Part shown: positions 49,651 to 57,394 of the stretch, in pieces | Numbering within the stretch: position 1 is the first letter of the stretch | Layout of the letters: each line of letters opens with the position of its first letter | From: VRUE01 sp963737575 | Lineage (GTDB): Bacteria; Actinomycetota; Thermoleophilia; Solirubrobacterales; 70-9 | Length of the DNA stretch: 64,000 bases | Reading direction: 5' to 3' | Assembly: GCA_963737575.1 (NCBI GenBank) | Contig: CAVTTJ010000008.1 | Location: 212,594 to 276,593, forward strand | The notes under the pieces: generated by a model | What the model was told of the DNA's origin: nothing | The model's database searches: none | The model's input: only the letters and a program-made list of their open reading frames with translations | Position numbers and translations under genes: made by a program

Positions 49651-50978
49651 CGGTCGGCCTCGCGCCCGGCACCTACTGGCTTTCGGTGCAGGCCATGCAG
49701 AACTTCGAAGGCGGGGCTGGGGAGTGGGGATGGGAGGTGCGCGAAGTCCAGTCGGGCCTGGGCGCGGTCTTCGAGAACCCTGGTGGCAGTTTCAACACCA
49801 CATGCACAACCTGGATGCGGACGACGGGATGCTTGAAAACCACCGCCCCCGACCAGGTGTTCAGTTTGAGCGGGGTCGCCTCGAGCGCGCCCCAGGGCTC
49901 CTACACCGCTGAAACCTCCACCGCGTCGATCACGCCAGGCACAGTCGACATCGGCAATCACTGCGACGACTGCACGACGGGTGTGAGCTTTCCCTTCCCG
50001 GTCACCTTCTACGGGCGCGAGTTCACCGCGGCGCAGGCGAGCTCCAACGGAAACCTGCAGTTCGGCGGCGCTGAAGATGGCACAGCCTTCAGCGGATGCC
50101 CGATTCCGAACCAATTCCTGACCGGCGCGGTCATGCCCTACCAGGGAAACCTGACGACCACCACCCCCGGCGACGGCATCTTTACGGCGACCACGGGCTC
50201 GGCTCCCAACCGCGCATTCGCGATCGAGTGGCGTGCGCACTCTCTGGCGCTGTCCGCCACGGCCAATTTCGAGGTCATGTTCCATGAGCACTCGCCGGTG
50301 ATAACCACGATCTACGGGGCCACCGGGGACGCCGGCGCAAACGAGGCGGCGGGATTGCAGGGGTCCACCAGCGGCCCCAGCACCACATTCTCCTGTGAAG
50401 CCCCGAACTCTCTGACCCGAGGCCTCCGGGTCGACTACGTGCCGAACCCCCACAGGCTGAGCATCGCAAAGGGGGGGACAGGCACGGGGTCGGTGGCCAG
50501 CGATCCGGAAGGCATTCGCTGCGGCGCCACCTGTTCTCACATCTATTACGGCGGAGCGAGGGTGACGCTGTCGGCCGGCCCGAATGCCGATTCGAGCTTT
50601 GCGGGTTGGTCAGGCGCCTGCTCGGGCAATTCGCCCGGCTGCACGACGATCATCGACGCCGATGAGAGCGTCACCGCCATATTCAAGGCCCGCCCGCCCG
50701 ACACGAGGATCGTCGGGGCGAAGATCGACCAGAAGCGCAGCCTCGCCAAGTTCAGGCTCGAGGCGATCGGCAGGGCGTCCGGCTTCCAGTGCGAGCTGCT
50801 CAGGTCGAATCGACACAGCGAGGCGAAGAAGAACAAGCGCTTCGCGAACTGCAGATCACCGAGGCTCTACAAGCACCTGAAGCCGGGAGTCCATCTATTC
50901 AAGGCTCGTGCCTGTGAGGCCAGCGACTGCGACGCCACGCCGGCCAAGAGGCGGTTCGCCATCAGGGTCGGCCCTTAG
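49584..50978 (+). CDS. Surface protein fused to an IS3 OrfA start
   Basis: The 464-residue frame begins with about 22 residues of IS3 OrfA and then continues without a signal peptide as a secreted-protein body. That body has APGTYWLSVQAMQNFEGG, a domain with paired Cys (NHCDDCTTGVSFPFPVTFYG), an InlB-type repeat (GGTGTGSVASDPEGIRCGAT with WSGACSG) and a Cys-containing basic end. The body needs export but its own leader is gone. The fusion keeps an efficient ribosome site (AGGAGG), so the protein may be made but should stay inside. Probably a pseudogene-like chimera. Confidence 0.65.
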   Translation: MPPTKPPYPPEFRREAVQLAQSTVGLAPGTYWLSVQAMQNFEGGAGEWGWEVREVQSGLGAVFENPGGSFNTTCTTWMRTTGCLKTTAPDQVFSLSGVASSAPQGSYTAETSTASITPGTVDIGNHCDDCTTGVSFPFPVTFYGREFTAAQASSNGNLQFGGAEDGTAFSGCPIPNQFLTGAVMPYQGNLTTTTPGDGIFTATTGSAPNRAFAIEWRAHSLALSATANFEVMFHEHSPVITTIYGATGDAGANEAAGLQGSTSGPSTTFSCEAPNSLTRGLRVDYVPNPHRLSIAKGGTGTGSVASDPEGIRCGATCSHIYYGGARVTLSAGPNADSSFAGWSGACSGNSPGCTTIIDADESVTAIFKARPPDTRIVGAKIDQKRSLAKFRLEAIGRASGFQCELLRSNRHSEAKKNKRFANCRSPRLYKHLKPGVHLFKARACEASDCDATPAKRRFAIRVGP

Positions 50979-51096
50979 GCAGGAGTCGGCTGTCGATCGA
51001 GAGGCCAGTTGACCAGAACAGTCGAGTCGGCCGAGACATTCGCTGACTGGCTCCCAATCGGTTGGTACTCCCGACTAAGCTCTTGCCCAGCAGCCG

Positions 51097-51918
51097 ATGA
51101 GACAGATCCGCATCAGTCCAGCGATGGGCGTTGCTCTGGCCGCATTGGTTGTGGCCGTCTCCGGGGGCGCCTATGCCGCGACAAGTGGCAACTCGGGCGA
51201 CACGATCGCGGCCTGCGTGCGTCACAAAGGCGGCGCCCTCTACGTCGCTCACAAATGCGCCCATCGCGACAAGCGCCTGACCTGGAACATCGAGGGTCCG
51301 CGCGGTAGCGCCGGACCGAGGGGGGCGGCGGGCAAGGACGGCGGAGCGGGGCCGCCCGGCCCGTCCGGGACTACGGTCCTCGCCCAGCCGGCCGCCTGGA
51401 TTATCCACAGCTCCGCGCCGCAGAGCGATTCGGTGTTGCCGGATCCCAGCTACAGCGACGGCTCCGGCGACGCCCAGGAGGACGCCTTCAAGTTCGGCGG
51501 CTTCGGCGGCCCGTTTACCGCGACCGGGCAGATGCAGCAGTTCCTGCTCAGCCCCAGCAGCCTCAGCGGGACCCCGGTTCGCCTCAGCTCGGTGGGTTTC
51601 TGCTACTGGGTCGGCCCATATCCACCCGGCAACACCTTGACGAACACGGTGATCAACCACGTCTGGGTCTACGAGCTGAACCAGGCCGACACGGGCACGG
51701 GCTTTCCGCCCTCGGCGGTTTCCACGCTCCTCGACCAGTCTGTATCGCTGGGCAACAAATCTCACGGCTGCCCGAGCTTCACCCTGACGAGCCCGTCTCC
51801 GATCGAACCCGGCGCGTTTCTCTTCCTCCGGGTCCGGGTGGTCGACACCCAGGGCAAAGGTGACAGCAACGGCGCGCTCGCGCAGCTGGGCAGAGTCACA
51901 GCCAGCTACACCCCCTGA
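51097..51918 (+). CDS. Secreted protein with short collagen-like segment
   Basis: The 273-residue protein has a signal-type N-terminus (AMGVALAALVVAVSGGAYA), a Cys-containing stretch (ACVRHKGGALYVAHKCAHR) and a short Gly-x-y collagen-like run (GPRGSAGPRGAAGKDGGAG). A beta-rich domain of about 180 residues with two Cys follows. This order (leader, Cys hairpin, G-x-y linker, domain) is frequent among surface proteins of Thermoleophilia-like genomes. Function unknown. Confidence 0.75.
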   Translation: MRQIRISPAMGVALAALVVAVSGGAYAATSGNSGDTIAACVRHKGGALYVAHKCAHRDKRLTWNIEGPRGSAGPRGAAGKDGGAGPPGPSGTTVLAQPAAWIIHSSAPQSDSVLPDPSYSDGSGDAQEDAFKFGGFGGPFTATGQMQQFLLSPSSLSGTPVRLSSVGFCYWVGPYPPGNTLTNTVINHVWVYELNQADTGTGFPPSAVSTLLDQSVSLGNKSHGCPSFTLTSPSPIEPGAFLFLRVRVVDTQGKGDSNGALAQLGRVTASYTP

Positions 51919-52027
51919 GCCGCCTTTGGGTTTGACGCTCCATTGCATCGGGGCTAGGGTCGATGCCAAGGGCCTCGGCCCTTCGTGTGGGTGAGGCCGC
52001 GAGCCGCGAACCCAAACGGGGGTCAAT

Positions 52028-52543
52028 ATGTCCGAGCGCCTGCGTCCGCAGATCACCTTCGCCAACGTCGTCTCCTGCCTTGCCCTCTTCGCCGCGCTCG
52101 GCAGCGGTGCCTACGGCGGCCCAGACGCGCCGGTCTTTCCTTCGACAGCCGGGACACCGCTGAACCCGAACAACCTACGGAGTCGGACCCTGGACCCGGC
52201 GGCGATCGCGGCGGGATTCGGGGTCGAGGTCGAAGGGGCGAACGGTAAGAAACGGATGCGCTCGACGGTCGGCTTTCACGTCTTCCGCCACACCTGCGCC
52301 TCGATGCTCTTTGAGGCGGGGCGCAACGTGAAGCAGGTAGCCGAGTGGCTCGGCCACGCCGATCCGAGTTTCACGCTGAGGACATACGTGCATCTGATGG
52401 ATGCCGGGGTCGGCGGCGCGGAGTTCTTCGACGAGGCGGTGCACGTGAGCGACGGATCAGCTAGCACCAAACCGCGAGATACTGCGCGGGCCATTCAGGA
52501 GAAAGAACGCCGATGGGAGGTCAGAAAGTGTTTGCGAGAGTGA
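52028..52543 (+). CDS. Chimera: surface-protein leader fused to tyrosine-integrase catalytic domain
   Basis: The first about 30 residues (RPQITFANVVSCLALFAALG) are the leader of the local surface-protein family. From about residue 34 the frame reads as an integrase C-terminus: VFPSTAGTPLNPNNLR, the HxxR box FHVFRHTCASMLFEAG, WLGHADPSFTLRTYVHLMD with the nucleophile Tyr. The arm- and core-binding domains and the first catalytic Arg are missing, so it cannot recombine. The junction is near 52118-52133. It lies 420 bp from the right att repeat, where an integrase gene is expected. Confidence 0.8.
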   Translation: MSERLRPQITFANVVSCLALFAALGSGAYGGPDAPVFPSTAGTPLNPNNLRSRTLDPAAIAAGFGVEVEGANGKKRMRSTVGFHVFRHTCASMLFEAGRNVKQVAEWLGHADPSFTLRTYVHLMDAGVGGAEFFDEAVHVSDGSASTKPRDTARAIQEKERRWEVRKCLRE

Positions 52544-52830
52544 ATTTCCTGCAGACGACATCCGAGCGCATCGCCGATGTCGCGACGGCTGTTCGCGACA
52601 TCGTCCATCCGGGCATTCGCGAGGAGACTGGTTACGTCGGGTACGTGGTCCTCGGCGACAGCGAGACAGGGAAAGCGCTCGGAGTCACGCTCTGGCAGAG
52701 CGAGGCCGACAGAGAGCGGAGCGACGAGAAGGCACGCCAGATCCGTCCTCGCGTCGAGCAGGCAACCGGTGGGACCATGCAATCGGTTGAGAGTTACGAC
52801 GTCCTCTTCTTCGACGTCCGGCAGTCGTAG
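52528..52830 (+). CDS. ABM-like small protein (dimeric alpha/beta barrel)
   Basis: The 100-residue protein has the ferredoxin-like beta-alpha-beta order of antibiotic-biosynthesis-monooxygenase-type proteins (FARVNFLQTTSERIADVATA, GYVGYVVLGDSETGKALGVT, LWQSEADRERSDEKAR). I chose GTG 52528, preceded by GGAGGT at 52515-52520; ATG 52513 lies upstream of that ribosome site. It overlaps the integrase chimera by 16 bp. Substrate unknown. Confidence 0.7.
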   Translation: MFARVNFLQTTSERIADVATAVRDIVHPGIREETGYVGYVVLGDSETGKALGVTLWQSEADRERSDEKARQIRPRVEQATGGTMQSVESYDVLFFDVRQS

Positions 52831-52837
52831 CCCCAGG

Positions 52838-52857
52838 GTGACAACGGCGTGACAACG
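52838..52857 (+). repeat. Tandem GTGACAACG pair near attR
   Basis: GTGACAACG occurs twice at 11-bp spacing, followed downstream by further short repeats (CCGCAAACGG around 52875 and 52947, CCGTAAACAGCC at 52936). They fill the 134-bp gap before the right att repeat and are candidates for integrase arm sites. Confidence 0.4.
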
Positions 52858-52964
52858 CGACACCCGGAGAAAGCCGCAAACGGCAACGGGTCTGAATCAG
52901 CGAAAACAGCTGATTTGGCCGTGAATCGCGGCTAGCCGTAAACAGCCGCAAACGGTCGGGCAAT

Positions 52965-53006
52965 CTTCTAAGCCGTGGGTCGCTGGTTCGAATCCAGCCG
53001 GGGGCG
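52965..53006 (+). repeat. attR-type 42-bp direct repeat
   Basis: Exact copy of tRNA-Arg bases 48841-48882, from the anticodon loop to the discriminator. The 5' half of the tRNA is absent here, so this is not a gene. It ends 1 bp before the stop of uppP, which would originally have lain directly after the tRNA gene. Confidence 0.88.
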
Positions 53007-53007
53007 T

Positions 53008-54000
53008 CTAGAACGCGGCGAAGCGGACGAAGCTGACCGCACCGACGGCGAGGCAGTAGATCGCGAACGGCGTCAGCGTGTGGGTCTCGAAGTAGCGGAC
53101 GAGGAATCGGACCGAGAGGTAGGCGGTGACGCCGGTGATGACGAAGCCGACCGCCACCTGGCCGTGGATGTGTTCGCCGGCGCTGCCGAACAGGCTCGGG
53201 ATCTTCAGCACTCCGGCCGCGAGGATCACCGGCGTTGCGAGTAGGAACGCGAAGCGCGCCGCATCCTCGTGCGAGAGCCCTTTCCAGAGGCCGCCGACCA
53301 TCGTCACGCCGGAGCGGCTGATGCCCGCCAGGAGGGCGAGGATCTGGAAGCTGCCGATGATCAGGCCGTCGAGGTAGGGGATGCCCGAGATGCGGGTGTC
53401 GGAGGCCCGTGCCGCCTCCAACTCCTCGGCGGATCGGGCGCCGCTCGCGCCGCTCGGCCGCTCCCCGGTTGCCGTCGCCGGCCCGCCCGCCGCGGCGGCA
53501 CTCGGGTGCTCCTCCTCGTAGCGGCGGCGGGCGCGCTCCCCGGCGAGCAGGATCAGCCCGTTGATGAAGAGGAGGATGCTCGCCGCAACTGGCTTCGCGA
53601 AGACCGTGCGGAAGACGTGCTCGAAGGCGAGGCCGGTGAGGCCGACGGGGATCGTGGCGAGGACGATGAGCCAGGCGAGGCGCTCGTCGGGGTCGGCCGC
53701 GGCGAGGCGCCGCTCGCGCGCACAGCGGGGGACGCTGCGGAGGAAGCCCCGCACGATCCGCACCCAGTCGGCTCGGAAGAACCAGAGCAGCGCGAGGGCG
53801 GTCGCGACGTGAAGCGCGACGATGAATGCGAGGTAGAAGGAGGACTCGCTATGGGCCTGCGAGGACTGGGTGACGAGGGTTTCCCATTGGCCGCCGATCC
53901 AGGCGGGAACCAGCACGGAGTGGCCGAGGCTCGAGACCGGGAAGAGCTCGGTGACCCCCTGCACGAGGGCGATCACGATCGCCTGCAGGTAGGTCAGCAT
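53008..54000 (-). CDS. uppP: Undecaprenyl-diphosphatase
   Basis: The 330-residue BacA/UppP membrane protein has the first motif QGVTELFPVSSLGHSVLVP (Glu and Ser) and the second GISRSGVTMVGGLWKGLS (Arg). It recycles the C55 carrier of cell-wall synthesis. An unusual hydrophilic Ala/Gly/Ser-rich insert of about 55 residues (EEEHPSAAAAGGPATATGER and on) lies between the two halves, making it longer than the usual about 270 residues. It is divergent from the BlaI-type gene. Confidence 0.92.
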   Translation of the reverse strand: MLTYLQAIVIALVQGVTELFPVSSLGHSVLVPAWIGGQWETLVTQSSQAHSESSFYLAFIVALHVATALALLWFFRADWVRIVRGFLRSVPRCARERRLAAADPDERLAWLIVLATIPVGLTGLAFEHVFRTVFAKPVAASILLFINGLILLAGERARRRYEEEHPSAAAAGGPATATGERPSGASGARSAEELEAARASDTRISGIPYLDGLIIGSFQILALLAGISRSGVTMVGGLWKGLSHEDAARFAFLLATPVILAAGVLKIPSLFGSAGEHIHGQVAVGFVITGVTAYLSVRFLVRYFETHTLTPFAIYCLAVGAVSFVRFAAF

Positions 54001-54009
54001 GGCGGCAGG

Positions 54010-54029
54010 CTACTACAGGAACGTAGTAG
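54010..54029. promoter_or_regulatory. BlaI-type operator palindrome
   Basis: CTACTAC-AGGAAC-GTAGTAG is a perfect 7-bp inverted repeat. It lies between the divergent starts of uppP (54000, minus) and the BlaI-like gene (54075, plus). TACTAC/GTAGTA half sites are typical of BlaI/MecI repressors, so autoregulation and control of uppP are both possible. Confidence 0.7.
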
Positions 54030-54074
54030 GTTGATCGCTTCCCGTGCTGTGCGATCCTGCATCCGAGGTTGGCC

Positions 54075-54464
54075 TTGAGCAAGCGTGACACCAACAGGCG
54101 CCCGGCCGGCGCACTCCAGGGCGAGGTCCTGGCCGCTCTCTGGGCGGCCGACCGCCCCCTGACCCCGGCCGAGGTCCAGGAGCAGGTGGGCCGCGATCTC
54201 GCCTACACGACCGTGATGACGGCGCTCGCTCGCCTGCACGAGAAGGGCGCCGTCAAGCGCGAGAAGGCGGGACGCGCCTACGCCTACACGCCGATTCTCG
54301 ACGAATCCGGAATCGCCGCGGCGCGCATGCGGGAGCTGCTCGAGGCGGGCGAGGACCGGGGCGCGGTCCTGGCACGTTTCGTCGGCGGCCTCACCGAGGA
54401 GGAGGAAGATCTGCTGGTCGGGCTCCTGGGCGAGGACCGCCCAGAGGGCCCCTCAACCCGATGA
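54075..54464 (+). CDS. BlaI/MecI-family repressor
   Basis: The 129-residue winged-helix protein has the family core LQGEVLAALWAADRPLTPAE, VQEQVGRDLAYTTVMTALARL and EKGAVKREKAGRAYAYTP, and then a dimerisation tail. TTG 54075 is taken as start because GAGG lies six bases upstream; TTG 54069 is the alternative. BlaI is cleaved or released when its sensor protease is active. The coupled M56-type gene follows (ATGA overlap). Confidence 0.9.
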   Translation: MSKRDTNRRPAGALQGEVLAALWAADRPLTPAEVQEQVGRDLAYTTVMTALARLHEKGAVKREKAGRAYAYTPILDESGIAAARMRELLEAGEDRGAVLARFVGGLTEEEEDLLVGLLGEDRPEGPSTR

Positions 54465-55390
54465 GCACCGCGGTCATTCTCTCGCCTCTCCTCGTCGCCG
54501 GTGCGCTGGGCGCCGTCGGACCCCACCTGGCGCGCCGCCTCCCACCGCGCGATGCGACCTGGCTGATCAGCGTCGGCGCCGTCGTCTCCGCGTTGAGCCT
54601 CGGCGCCGTCCTCTTCCTGCTAGGCGCGGTGCTGGTCGCCCAGCTGCCTGGCCTCGCCGGCGTCGGCCACTGGTCGGCCTCGATCCTGCGGGAAAACTCG
54701 CCGACTGAGCCCGGCATCGGCGCGGTCGCGCTGGCGGCAGCGATCGCCGGCGCCGGCGCGGCCGTCCTGGCCGGGACTCGCCAGGCGCGGGCGATGCTCG
54801 CCGCCGGCCGCGCCGTCGATGGGGTGGCCGGGGGCGTAGATCTCATCGTGATCGAGGGGGCGGAGCCGAACGCCTTCGCGATTCCGGGGAGGCCGGGGCG
54901 GATCGTCGTCACCAGCTCTCTGCTTCGCCGGCTCGCCCCCGGCGAGCGCCGCGTCCTGCTCGCACACGAGCGGGCCCACCTCGCGGGTGGGCACCACTGG
55001 CACCGAAGCGCAGTCTCACTCGCGATCGCGGCGAACCCACTGCTCTGGCGCCTCGGCGCGGCGGTCGCCTACGCGACCGAGCGCTGGGCCGACGAGCGAG
55101 CCGCGGCCGAGGTCGGCGACCGCCGGCTGGCCGCCCGCTCGCTCGCGCGCGTCGCGCTGCTCAGCGGCGGCGCCACCCACCGCCGAGCCCATCTCGGGGC
55201 CGGCGGGCTCGCGGTCCCGGCGCGGGTCTCGGCGCTGCTGGCGGACCCACCGCGAGCCAGGCCGTTCCTCTGCCTGGCGATCCTCGTCCTGCCGGCCCTG
55301 GCACTGGCGGCCGCGCTCGCGGTTGAGATGCGAGTCGAGAGCATCTTCGACGTCGCGGTCCACGTCTACCGGGCGAGCGGCCGCGGCTGA
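54461..55390 (+). CDS. M56/M48-type membrane metalloprotease (BlaR-like, no sensor domain)
   Basis: The 309-residue protein has about four TM helices and a zinc protease site VLLAHERAHLAGGHH (HExxH) with a further Glu in TERWADERAAAEV. The C-terminal penicillin-binding sensor of BlaR1 is absent; it ends after the last TM. Together with the BlaI-like gene it forms the short actinobacterial BlaI-M56 pair. Its signal might be cell-wall stress, given the divergent uppP. Confidence 0.88.
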   Translation: MSTAVILSPLLVAGALGAVGPHLARRLPPRDATWLISVGAVVSALSLGAVLFLLGAVLVAQLPGLAGVGHWSASILRENSPTEPGIGAVALAAAIAGAGAAVLAGTRQARAMLAAGRAVDGVAGGVDLIVIEGAEPNAFAIPGRPGRIVVTSSLLRRLAPGERRVLLAHERAHLAGGHHWHRSAVSLAIAANPLLWRLGAAVAYATERWADERAAAEVGDRRLAARSLARVALLSGGATHRRAHLGAGGLAVPARVSALLADPPRARPFLCLAILVLPALALAAALAVEMRVESIFDVAVHVYRASGRG

Positions 55391-55453
55391 GGGGCGGCGC
55401 CGGGCGCGGCGGTGCAGCATCTTTCCCGCTCGGGACGGGTTCTTACATATGCA

Positions 55454-55546
55454 ATGCCACGCAGGGAGCGCCACACCGACATCGCACTGGCCGTTCTCGC
55501 GGGCGCTTCGGTATTGGGGATCGTCCTGATCCGGCGGGTCTCCTAG
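55454..55546 (+). CDS. 30-residue single-TM protein
   Basis: The frame ATG 55454 to TAG 55544-55546 encodes a basic N-terminus (MPRRERHTD) and one hydrophobic helix (IALAVLAGASVLGIVLI), ending RRVS. No strong ribosome site is visible. Positive-inside charges at both ends fit a membrane peptide. Tentative. Confidence 0.4.
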   Translation: MPRRERHTDIALAVLAGASVLGIVLIRRVS

Positions 55547-55596
55547 CACCCGGGCCCGGCGTTTGACCCCGAGCGGCCTCGGGTACGACGGTCGCC

Positions 55597-55740
55597 ATGA
55601 CACTACCGATACTCCTCATAGTGATCGGGATCGTGCTCGCCCTTCTCGTGAGCTGGATCCTCGGAATCATCGTGATCGTCATCGGGCTTGCCCTGCTGTT
55701 GGCCCCGCGCCTCGGCTCGGGACGAACCACGCGCGTCTAG
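55597..55740 (+). CDS. 47-residue membrane protein
   Basis: The frame ATG 55597 to TAG 55738-55740 encodes a hydrophobic hairpin (LPILLIVIGIVLALLVSWIL and GIIVIVIGLALLLAP) with a basic tail (RLGSGRTTRV). The composition is that of small hydrophobic membrane proteins. It is 22 bp upstream of the next membrane-anchored gene. Confidence 0.5.
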   Translation: MTLPILLIVIGIVLALLVSWILGIIVIVIGLALLLAPRLGSGRTTRV

Positions 55741-55762
55741 CGCATCGACGACACTCCAGGGC

Positions 55763-56359
55763 ATGGCCGCCTGGAAGCTGCCACTGATAGTCAGCGCAAT
55801 CACGCTGCCGATCGTCGGGAGCTTTCTGGTCGCGGGCCCCCCCGCGGGCTTCGTCGCGGGGGCGCTCGCGGTGGTCGTGCTGTTGACCATCGCCGCCCGC
55901 CAGCGGCCACGCGGCCCGATCGGGGAGTTACCGCAGGATGGGCGCCAGCACCTGCTCCTGGTCGTCGCGGGGCCGGTCGAGGAGCCGGGCGCCGTCCGCC
56001 AGATAACCGCCGCGGCCGGCCTCAAGCCGGGCGCCGACGCCGATGTCCGGGTCTTGGCCCCGGCCCGGATCGGTTTCCTCGACCGTTGGGCCTCCGACGT
56101 CAACTCGGCGAGGGATGAGGCGCAGCGCAACCTGGTCGCCACCGTTGCGGCGCTGGCCAAGGACGGGATCGTGGCCGAGGCGCGGGTCGGCGACGAGGAC
56201 TTCGTCCAGGCGGTCGAGGACCAGCTCCAGACCTACCCCGCCGACGAGGTCATTCTCGTCAGCCCCGATGCGTCCGCCTCGAATGACGCCGCCGCGGCTG
56301 CGAGGGAACTCCGCTCGCGGCTGCGGGCGCAGTTCCACCATGTCGTCCTCGGCGCCTGA
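55763..56359 (+). CDS. Membrane-anchored UspA-like protein, third paralogue
   Basis: The 198-residue protein starts at ATG 55763. Two N-terminal TM helices (LPLIVSAITLPIVGSFLVAG and FVAGALAVVVLLTIAA) precede a soluble domain beginning RQHLLLVVAGPVEEPGAVRQ and ending YPADEVILVSPDASASND with HHVVLG. The layout equals that of the gene at 14307. The Ser-x-Trp-Leu residues of the others are missing, so it is the most diverged copy. Function unknown. Confidence 0.7.
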   Translation: MAAWKLPLIVSAITLPIVGSFLVAGPPAGFVAGALAVVVLLTIAARQRPRGPIGELPQDGRQHLLLVVAGPVEEPGAVRQITAAAGLKPGADADVRVLAPARIGFLDRWASDVNSARDEAQRNLVATVAALAKDGIVAEARVGDEDFVQAVEDQLQTYPADEVILVSPDASASNDAAAAARELRSRLRAQFHHVVLGA

Positions 56360-56365
56360 GCAGCC

Positions 56366-57394
56366 TCAGCAGCGGTGTGGGCGGGCACCGCTCTTCACCA
56401 CCTGGAAGGCGCTGCCGGGGATCCGCTTCAGCTGATCGAGGTTCTCGTCGTCCCAGCGGCGATCGCTGGTGCCGCCGAAGTACCAGTTCGAGCCGTTGTC
56501 GGCGACGATCAGCCCGTAGTGCTTGAGGGCGACGGCGATCGCCCTCGCGGGCCCGCTGAAACGGCCGAGCCCGAAGCCCGGCTTGAGTCGGAGCCGCGTT
56601 CCCATCGCCGGCGCCGCCGGGTCGGAGGTGTCGCCGGCGCAATGCGAGGCGGGGTGGACCCAGGCATCGCGAGTGCTGTCGAACGTGGCGCGGATCGCGT
56701 GGTCCACATGGCCGGCCGCGGCCTCGTCGTAGCGGATCAGGCCGGGGAAGATCGGCAGCCCGGCGGCGTCGGCCGAGGTCCAGGAGTCGGGTCGCAGCGC
56801 GGTCGAGCGGAGGTTCCAGCTCGCGCCCGAGTCGGCGTTCCAGTGGGCGCCTCCGCCGTGCTCGGGGAAGGCCCTGTAGAGCTCGAAGAGGGTGCAGCTG
56901 TCGCGATCGACGACGAGGACGTGACGGTCGCCGTCGCTCCGCGCGCCGCCCTCGACCGGCGCCGCGGCCGGGACCGGGAACGGGCCGGGGTCGCTCTCGT
57001 CGCCGTAGGCGGTGTAGTGGATCGCGAGCTCCTGCTGGTGGGAGCCGACGACCGAGTAGGGGAAGCCGTAGGTGCGGGGCGAGCCGAAGTCGGGATGCAG
57101 CGCATCGCCGCCGTGGGCGTCGATGTAGGCGATCGTCGCGGCGGACCCGGGGGCGACCGGCGCCTTCGAGATGTCCTGGTTCCAGGCCGCCTCGTTCGGG
57201 AGCGAAGGGGCGCGGGCGGAGAGGCCGGGCGGCGGGTCGGGGAACACCGGGCAGCCGCCGAGGTCGGGGTAGGGCCCGAGTGCGTCCGCGCGCGCCGGGA
57301 TCGCGACCGAGGCGATCGTAATCGCCGCCAGCAGGGCGAGGTGTGTGACGTTGACCCTTCTATGGGAGGTCAAAGTCACACGCCCCCGCCTCAA
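56366..57394 (-). CDS. Secreted protein of unknown function
   Basis: The 342-residue protein has a signal peptide (HLALLAAITIASVAIPARADA) and a large beta-rich domain with a cluster of aromatic residues, His and Asp (RYDEAAAGHVDHAIRATFDS, LKHYGLIVADNGSNWYFGG). The pattern recalls carbohydrate-binding or lyase-like folds but no catalytic motif is certain. TTG 57394 overlaps the stop of the upstream gene (TTGA), which supports it as start; GTG 57379 is the alternative. Confidence 0.75.
   Translation of the reverse strand: MRRGRVTLTSHRRVNVTHLALLAAITIASVAIPARADALGPYPDLGGCPVFPDPPPGLSARAPSLPNEAAWNQDISKAPVAPGSAATIAYIDAHGGDALHPDFGSPRTYGFPYSVVGSHQQELAIHYTAYGDESDPGPFPVPAAAPVEGGARSDGDRHVLVVDRDSCTLFELYRAFPEHGGGAHWNADSGASWNLRSTALRPDSWTSADAAGLPIFPGLIRYDEAAAGHVDHAIRATFDSTRDAWVHPASHCAGDTSDPAAPAMGTRLRLKPGFGLGRFSGPARAIAVALKHYGLIVADNGSNWYFGGTSDRRWDDENLDQLKRIPGSAFQVVKSGARPHRC

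Larger units (their letters stand above)
48841..53006. mobile_element. Decayed integrative element inserted in tRNA-Arg
   Basis: The element is bounded by 42-bp direct repeats of the tRNA-Arg 3' end. Near the right repeat lies the catalytic half of a tyrosine integrase (fused to a foreign leader, 52028-52543). It also holds a LexA-box gene, an IS3 end with a fused transposase start and two secreted-protein genes. No replication, conjugation or phage structural gene is visible. At 4.1 kb it is a remnant that probably shrank by recombination. Confidence 0.8.

Noticed and set aside
52965..53006. Second tRNA-Arg gene
   Set aside because: Only the 3' half is present; the acceptor 5' strand and D arm are missing, so it is an attachment-site copy.
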